Position numbers and translations under genes: made by a program. Shown here piece after piece: positions 39,038-42,713 of a stretch of DNA of 42,713 nucleotides (positions are counted from its first letter, which is position 1; every line of letters starts with the position of its first letter). The notes under the pieces were generated by a model. That model made no database searches and had not been told where the DNA came from. It worked only from the letters and a program-made list of their open reading frames with translations. The stretch is from Virgibacillus salexigens (GTDB lineage: Bacteria > Bacillota > Bacilli > Bacillales > Amphibacillaceae), in contig NZ_BNEO01000012.1 of NCBI RefSeq assembly GCF_014905415.1, positions 1-42,713 of the forward strand, read 5' to 3'.

Positions 39038-39142
39038 CGTTTCGTTACATTAATAATAGTATCATTTCGTTACATTGTCAACGGATTTTTATATAAAAAG
39101 TTTCTTTTTGTTACAATAAGTTTAAAGTAACGCATTGTTACT
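39038..39142. promoter_or_regulatory. Operator cluster for the CI/Cro genetic switch
   Basis: Repeated sites built on GTTAC: CGTTTCGTTACATT (39038-39051), TTTCGTTACATTG (39065-39077), TTTTTGTTACAATAAG (39105-39120) and the full palindrome AGTAAC-GCATT-GTTACT (39126-39142). A further exact copy CGTTTCGTTACATT lies in the cro gene at 38818-38831, and a half site AGTAAC sits at the CI start. The two cro-proximal copies overlap the cro promoter, so a repressor bound there would block it. Confidence 0.8.
39053..39081 (-). promoter_or_regulatory. Promoter for the cro/early operon
   Basis: On the minus strand, TTGACA (39076-39081), a 17-nt spacer and TATTAT (39053-39058). This is a near-consensus sigma-A promoter. 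One GTTAC operator lies in the spacer and another covers the start point, fitting tight repressor control of the whole early operon. Confidence 0.85.
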
Positions 39143-39173
39143 GTAAAATAAAGCCATAGGAAGGAGCAGTAAC

Positions 39174-39530
39174 ATGCTTAAAGATAGGTTAACTAAATTA
39201 CGTAAGCAAAGTAAGAAAACTCAAGGCGAGGTAGCAAAAGTGATCGGAGTTTCTAGACCTGCTTACACTGCTTATGAAAAAGGAAATAGAACTCCAGATT
39301 ATAAAACACTAACAACTTTAGCTGATTATTATAATGTCACTACAGACTATTTACTAGGTCGAGACGGAGACCAGGATAACGATGAAGAAACCAAGCGTGA
39401 TAAAGTAATCAATAAAATCGCAACCGAATTTCCAGACATTGACCTAATGTTTGAAGATTTATCAAATATGACCTCAGACGATCTAGAAGACGTTTATGAA
39501 TATATAAAATTTAAAATGAGTAAGAAATAA
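39174..39530 (+). CDS. CI-like XRE repressor
   Basis: 118 residues. The N-terminal XRE domain MLKDRLTKLRKQSKKTQGEV then AKVIGVSRPAYTAYEKGNRT, followed by the TLADYYNVTTDYLLGR motif seen in SPP1-type/phi105-type repressors. The C-terminal 50 residues are acidic and helical; there is no LexA-like autocleavage domain. Lysogeny maintenance repressor acting on the GTTAC sites. AAGGAGCAGTAAC precedes the ATG. Loss of repression may depend on the ImmA-type peptidase encoded downstream. Confidence 0.9.
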   Translation: MLKDRLTKLRKQSKKTQGEVAKVIGVSRPAYTAYEKGNRTPDYKTLTTLADYYNVTTDYLLGRDGDQDNDEETKRDKVINKIATEFPDIDLMFEDLSNMTSDDLEDVYEYIKFKMSKK

Positions 39531-39612
39531 TATTCGTCACATTAGTGGCGTTATATTTTACCAAATCTATGGGTAATTTTAATTACAACTAAATAACTCT
39601 TGGAAAAGTTAT

Positions 39613-39637
39613 CCACGTAGTATTTACCTACGTTTTA
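39613..39637 (+). terminator. Terminator after the CI-like gene
   Basis: ACGTAG-TATTTAC-CTACGT hairpin followed by TTTAC, in the 139-bp gap before the lipoprotein gene. It is weak and may allow partial read-through. Confidence 0.5.
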
Positions 39638-39669
39638 CATAGATTATTACAAATAAGGGAGTAGGTAGG

Positions 39670-40308
39670 ATGAAGAAAGTATACTTATTAATGTTGTCTT
39701 TAGTGCTTGGTTTTGTCTTAGTGGCTTGTGGTGAAGAGTCTTCAGATAATGAGAACACAGCAGAATCTAAAGAAAATAATTCATCTGAAGAACAAAACAA
39801 TGATGAATCAAAAGACAAAGAAAATACTGTTTCAGTGGAAGAAGGGGAAACAATAGACAATGAAGTCGGGAAATTTACTATAGCAAATAAAAAGAAAGAT
39901 ATGAATGAAGTAATAGAGAATGGACCGATGAAACTAACTATTACTGGTATTCAAAGCGCTACTCTTGAACCAAATGGGGATTATAAAGCGATGTTCGACA
40001 ACAAAGACAAGCTCACAGTTGTTACTGTAGGTATGAAAACTGAAAACACATCTGAAGAAACTGTTTCTTTTTACCCAGACCAAGCAACTCTTACCACTAA
40101 TGCCGGCGATCAAGTAGATGCAGACTTAATGTTAAGTGATGATGTTGGTGGAGACTTCTACGGGCAGACTAAAAAGGAAGGCGAAGTCATTTTTCAATTA
40201 GATACTCCAGCCGCAGACATCTCAGACATTAAGTTAATTATTAACGGCGCACACGATGAAAATATTGATTCTTTAGGAGAAGATATTCAATTGCCTTTAA
40301 GTTTTTAA
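39670..40308 (+). CDS. Prophage lipoprotein (DUF4352-type), possible superinfection exclusion factor
   Basis: 212 residues. The type II signal peptide MKKVYLLMLSLVLGFVLVAC has lipobox LVAC (Cys20). An acidic low-complexity spacer (about 21-60, Glu/Asn/Ser) and a beta-sandwich domain follow (PMKLTITGIQSATLEPNGDY; LTVVTVGMKTENTSEETVSF), with the TxVxxxxxNTSxExVSFxP pattern of DUF4352-like domains. Exposed at the cell surface. Lipoproteins between repressor and integrase in other Gram-positive phages (TP-J34 Ltp) exclude superinfecting phage; that role is inferred from position and type only. GGGAGTAGG site. Confidence 0.75.
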   Translation: MKKVYLLMLSLVLGFVLVACGEESSDNENTAESKENNSSEEQNNDESKDKENTVSVEEGETIDNEVGKFTIANKKKDMNEVIENGPMKLTITGIQSATLEPNGDYKAMFDNKDKLTVVTVGMKTENTSEETVSFYPDQATLTTNAGDQVDADLMLSDDVGGDFYGQTKKEGEVIFQLDTPAADISDIKLIINGAHDENIDSLGEDIQLPLSF

Positions 40309-40316
40309 GTGAAATT

Positions 40317-40341
40317 TGGTGTACATTTGTACACCTTTTCT
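40317..40341 (+). terminator. Terminator after the lipoprotein gene
   Basis: GGTGTACATTTGTACACC (8-bp stem) followed by TTTTC, 10 nt after the stop codon. Confidence 0.75.
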
Positions 40342-40355
40342 TATCATCATAAACA

Positions 40356-40367
40356 GAACATATATTC
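40356..40367 (+). promoter_or_regulatory. Possible degenerate SOS-type box before the ImmA gene
   Basis: GAACATATATTC differs by one base from the LexA core GAAC-N4-GTTC and lies 20 nt before the ImmA-like gene's ATG. If functional it would link induction to DNA damage, but a single mismatch in an AT-rich gap makes it only suggestive. Confidence 0.3.
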
Positions 40368-40386
40368 TCTATAAAGGGGCTACATT

Positions 40387-40854
40387 ATGTATTACACACA
40401 TGTTGAGGATTATGTAGAGAGCCTATTCTTGTCTATTGGAGTTTTTTACCCTAATCAATTAGATGCTCATTATATTGCAAAAAAACTCGGAGTTGAAATT
40501 GTATACAGAGATCACGCATTGCGTTTCGCTAATGAAGTGGTATTACGTAAAGGGAGCGATGAATTTGAATGGCAATTATTTGGACATGAGATTTGTCATT
40601 ACCTTATACACGCTGGTTGTCAATTAAATATGCACCCACTGTTTATTGATTTACAGGAGTATCAAGCAAATCATTTCTCCTATCATTTTTGTGTGCCGAC
40701 ATTCATGCTTAGAAATCTAGAAAATGTAACTGTTCAAACTACAATGATGAACTTCACAGTAGATTACGATTTTGCTTGTCGCAGATTAGAAATGTACAAA
40801 AACAAATTTTATTCTCAGGAGGTTTACCATGAAAGTCACTTTATTGGAAGCTAA
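40387..40854 (+). CDS. ImmA/IrrE-family metallopeptidase
   Basis: 155 residues. The zinc protease motif HEICH (H67-E68-x2-H71) is followed by the third ligand region EYQANHFSYHFCVP (E91), the ImmA pattern QExQANxFAxxFLMP. In ICEBs1 ImmA cleaves the XRE repressor ImmR on induction; the CI-like protein two genes upstream, which has no autocleavage domain, is the likely substrate. AAAGGGGC precedes the ATG. Shorter than some ImmA proteins but complete in motif. Confidence 0.9.
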   Translation: MYYTHVEDYVESLFLSIGVFYPNQLDAHYIAKKLGVEIVYRDHALRFANEVVLRKGSDEFEWQLFGHEICHYLIHAGCQLNMHPLFIDLQEYQANHFSYHFCVPTFMLRNLENVTVQTTMMNFTVDYDFACRRLEMYKNKFYSQEVYHESHFIGS

Positions 40855-40993
40855 ACGTAGACAAAAGAAAGCCGAAGATATACTAAACATACCTGTATTT
40901 GAAAATATATGGAAGGACGAAAACGGAGAATTAACAGGAAATATTATTGATTATGTAGATATGCCGAAAGAATTAATTAAGAGAGGAGAATAA
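40829..40993 (+). CDS. Small protein between ImmA and integrase genes
   Basis: 54 residues (MKVTLLEAKRRQKKAEDILN IPVFENIWKD...MPKELIKRGE). CAGGAGGTTTACC is an excellent site. Overlaps the ImmA gene by 26 nt and ends 2 nt before the integrase start, so coupled to both. A basic N-terminal helix and an acidic second half; function unknown, possibly an integrase accessory. Confidence 0.65.
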   Translation: MKVTLLEAKRRQKKAEDILNIPVFENIWKDENGELTGNIIDYVDMPKELIKRGE

Positions 40994-40995
40994 TT

Positions 40996-42219
40996 ATGGC
41001 TAGAGGGCATTACAGAAAAAGAGATAATGGAAAATGGCAGCTCGAAGTGGATCTAGGATCATATATCGATCCTAAAACAGGGAAAAAGAAAAGACATAAG
41101 AAATATAAAACTATAGAGGCTAAAGGTTCTCGAGAGGTTGAAAAAGAACTCATAAAATTTGTAGCTGCTGTTACAGGTGAAGGGTACTATGAGCCTGAAA
41201 AGATCAATTTCGTAGACTTTGTCCAAAAAGAATGGTATCCAAAGCATGCAGAAGTTCATTTATCTCATACTACTATTTCGAACTTTATCGTATATCTTGA
41301 AGCAAGAATCCTGCCTGCATTTAAATATTTACGTATGGATCAAATAAAAGGAAAGCATATTGTTGATTTTCTACACAATTTACAAGAGGACGGAATGCGT
41401 TTAGATGGAAAAGATGGAAAATTATCAAGTTCGGCCATCTTTTATCATTATCGAATTTTAAACAACATCTTTAATTTTGCTGTTAAAGTAGGAGTAATGA
41501 CAGAAAACCCATGCAAAAAAATTGATAAACCTAAAGTTGAATACCAAGAAGCCCCTGTATATAGCTTAGAGGAAACGATTCAATTATTAAACTGCTTAGA
41601 CAAAGAAAAGAATGTGCCACATTGGCAAATAGCTATTAAGTTAGCTATTACTACAGGAATGAGAAGATCAGAGTTGTTTGGTTTAGATCTAAAGAAACAC
41701 ATCGACTTAGATAGCGGTATATTATCTATAAGACAAGCGCTAACCTACTCAAAAGAACAAGGCATTCAATTACATGAGATAAAGAAAGGAAACCGCCAGG
41801 CAAGAAAAAGAGATATTTATCTATCTAAATCTTTAATTGAACCAATCAAAAAGCTCATTTCGGTTCGAAACCAAGAAAGCCTTGCTTCAGATAATCCATG
41901 GGATGAAGACAATGATCATTGTTTATTACTTTGCGATGAAAATGGGAAACCATTCAACCCTACTTCCTTAAAGAATTGGTGGAAAAGGTTCTTGAAGAGA
42001 CATAACCTTAAATATATAAAAATACACTCATTAAGGCATACGTCAGCGACTATTTTAATCAATAAAGGAATTGATGCCAAACCTATACAGGAACGACTAG
42101 GACATGCTGACATACAAACCACTGTAAATATATATAGTCATCTCTATAAAGAAACTAATCAAATTGTTTCTGAACAATTAGATGATATCCTCCAATTAAA
42201 TGCCATTAAGAACAAGTAA
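40996..42219 (+). CDS. int: Tyrosine integrase
   Basis: 407 residues. The N-terminal arm-binding AP2-like domain (MARGHYRKRDNGKWQLEVDL then GSYIDPKTGKKKRHKKYKTI, 1-60) is followed by a SAM-like core-binding domain (about 70-170) and the catalytic domain with R223 (TTGMRRSEL), H344-x2-R347 (HSLRHTSATIL), H370 (LGHADIQTT) and Y380 (NIYSHL). All catalytic residues are present. Of the Tn916/phage Int family, it inserts the phage at attB. It faces the tRNA/rRNA operon, where attR should lie. GAGAGGAG site. Confidence 0.96.
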   Translation: MARGHYRKRDNGKWQLEVDLGSYIDPKTGKKKRHKKYKTIEAKGSREVEKELIKFVAAVTGEGYYEPEKINFVDFVQKEWYPKHAEVHLSHTTISNFIVYLEARILPAFKYLRMDQIKGKHIVDFLHNLQEDGMRLDGKDGKLSSSAIFYHYRILNNIFNFAVKVGVMTENPCKKIDKPKVEYQEAPVYSLEETIQLLNCLDKEKNVPHWQIAIKLAITTGMRRSELFGLDLKKHIDLDSGILSIRQALTYSKEQGIQLHEIKKGNRQARKRDIYLSKSLIEPIKKLISVRNQESLASDNPWDEDNDHCLLLCDENGKPFNPTSLKNWWKRFLKRHNLKYIKIHSLRHTSATILINKGIDAKPIQERLGHADIQTTVNIYSHLYKETNQIVSEQLDDILQLNAIKNK

Positions 42220-42252
42220 AAAACATCAAAACACCCTGTATTTTTATATTTC

Positions 42253-42274
42253 GTCGGCAAAATGTCGGCAAAAT
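42253..42274 (+). repeat. Tandem 11-bp direct repeat beside int, candidate integrase arm sites
   Basis: GTCGGCAAAAT occurs twice in tandem (42253-42263, 42264-42274), 34 nt after the integrase stop. Short direct repeats of this type next to int are usual arm-type binding sites of the attachment region, and the 11-bp period puts both on one helix face. Confidence 0.6.
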
Positions 42275-42282
42275 CTCCTTAT

Positions 42283-42323
42283 AAACAAAATAGGCTTTCA
42301 CCCAATGAAGAGTAAAAGCCTAT
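42283..42323 (-). terminator. Terminator of the rRNA-tRNA operon
   Basis: On the minus strand ATAGGCTTTTAC pairs with GTGAAAGCCTAT around TCTTCATTGG, followed by TTTTGTTT. It lies about 20 nt after tRNA-Thr and ends the rrn operon before the integrase gene. Confidence 0.8.
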
Positions 42324-42343
42324 AATATTAACGTTTTTAAGAG

Positions 42344-42416
42344 AGCTTCCAAGCGGACTTGAACCGCTGACCCCCACCTTACCATGGTGGTGCTCTACCG
42401 ACTGAGCTATGGAAGC
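42344..42416 (-). tRNA. trnT: tRNA-Thr (GGT)
   Basis: 73 nt, acceptor GCTTCCA/TGGAAGC, D-arm GCTC...GAGC, anticodon stem CCACC/GGTGG with loop ATGGTAA (anticodon GGT), T-arm with GGTTCGAGTCC. CCA is not encoded. The last gene of the rrn operon and the nearest conserved gene to the phage attachment region. Confidence 0.97.
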
Positions 42417-42423
42417 ATAAAAA

Positions 42424-42498
42424 TGGCTCCACAGGTAGGATTCGAACCTACGACCGATCGGTTAACAGCCGATAGCTCTACCACTGAGCTACTGTGGA
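42424..42498 (-). tRNA. trnN: tRNA-Asn (GTT)
   Basis: 75 nt including encoded CCA, acceptor TCCACAG/CTGTGGA, anticodon stem ATCGG/CCGAT with loop CTGTTAA (anticodon GTT), T-loop GGTTCGAATCC. Immediately upstream of tRNA-Thr in the operon. Confidence 0.97.
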
Positions 42499-42577
42499 AT
42501 AGGTTGAAAATTTTTATAAAATTATTATAGTCATATAAATAAGATAACAAACCTTATTTATAAATATGTATTAAAAA

Positions 42578-42694
42578 TGCCTGGCGGCGTCCTACTCTTG
42601 CAGGGGCAAAGCCCCAACTACCATCGGCGCTGGAGAGCTTAACTACTGTGTTCGGCATGGGAACAGGTGTGACCTCTCCGCTATTGCTACCAGA
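42578..42694 (-). rRNA. rrf: 5S ribosomal RNA
   Basis: 117 nt on the minus strand. Conserved segments include GAGGTCACACCTGTTCCCAT, GAACACAGTAGTTAAGCTC, GCGCCGATGGTAGT and GAGTAGGACGCCGCCAGGCA, typical of Bacillaceae 5S rRNA. Ends 79 nt before tRNA-Asn. The rest of the operon (23S, 16S) lies outside the window to the right. Confidence 0.97.
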
Positions 42695-42713
42695 CATTCC
42701 TTAAAAATAAGGA

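Overview
The window is low-GC Bacillota DNA, most likely from a member of the Bacillaceae. The evidence is strong AGGAGG ribosome binding sites, Bacillus-type phage families (PBSX-like terminase, XhlA/SPP1-holin lysis cassette, XtrA/YqaO, YqaJ/RecT) and a 5S rRNA-tRNA-Asn-tRNA-Thr operon end. The genus cannot be fixed from sequence alone. Most of it (about 6.2-42.2 kb, perhaps from about 3.8 kb) is one apparently intact siphovirus-type prophage lying beside the distal end of an rRNA operon.

Layout. Positions 1-3.9 kb are AT-rich accessory DNA: the tail of an unknown gene, a small membrane protein, an HEPN-domain protein whose start codon looks damaged, a lipoprotein, several copies of a hairpin repeat placed after stop codons, and a textbook sigma-A promoter overlapped by a LexA/SOS-type box in front of a 65-residue membrane protein. 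Positions 3.9-6.2 kb hold a Panacea-domain antitoxin-like gene followed by a 633-residue membrane protein, convergent with the phage endolysin. Positions 6.2-26.4 kb are the late operon on the minus strand, read from right to left: terminase small and large subunits, portal, gp7-like protein, scaffold, decoration protein, major capsid protein, collagen-like head fibre, four connector/tail-completion proteins, major tail protein, tail-assembly chaperones, tape measure, Dit, tail-associated protein with collagen repeats, XhlA, holin, amidase. Positions 26.5-28.0 kb hold a cargo insertion on both strands whose main gene is split by a frameshift in an A-run. Positions 28.2-38.6 kb are the early/middle operon (minus): Cro side, antirepressor, excisionase-like proteins, YqaJ exonuclease plus RecT, a replication initiator with internal 11-bp iterons, DnaC-like loader, RusA resolvase, XtrA-like protein, a putAbiC-type abortive-infection gene with a membrane partner, and the late regulator. 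Positions 38.8-42.2 kb are the lysogeny module: divergent Cro/CI with GTTAC-type operators, a lipoprotein that may exclude superinfection, an ImmA-type peptidase and a tyrosine integrase. The window ends with tRNA-Thr, tRNA-Asn and 5S rRNA on the minus strand.

The most striking observation is a matched pair of +1 recoding signals. The major capsid gene and the unrelated major tail gene both end in a slippery CCC, with a stop immediately after it or one codon later. Exactly 7 nt after the CCC both carry the same hairpin (CCCCTA-N4-TAGGGG). In the +1 frame both then encode an 18-residue tail of the same type (KEPLGIGEAEIGRTLKVG and PDPLAIGEAVLGESLIVD). Phage PSA of Listeria is known to use +1 frameshifting in its major capsid and tail genes. 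Here a shared peptide tag on a minority of both shell and tube subunits is predicted. A separate -1 frameshift links the two tail-assembly chaperone ORFs.

Other points worth a second look are a 113-nt structured RNA candidate between cro and the next early gene, the iteron array inside the initiator gene, an out-of-frame ORF nested at the start of the late regulator, the SOS-controlled small membrane protein, and a set of at least four separate candidate anti-phage loci. The left attachment site could not be identified.
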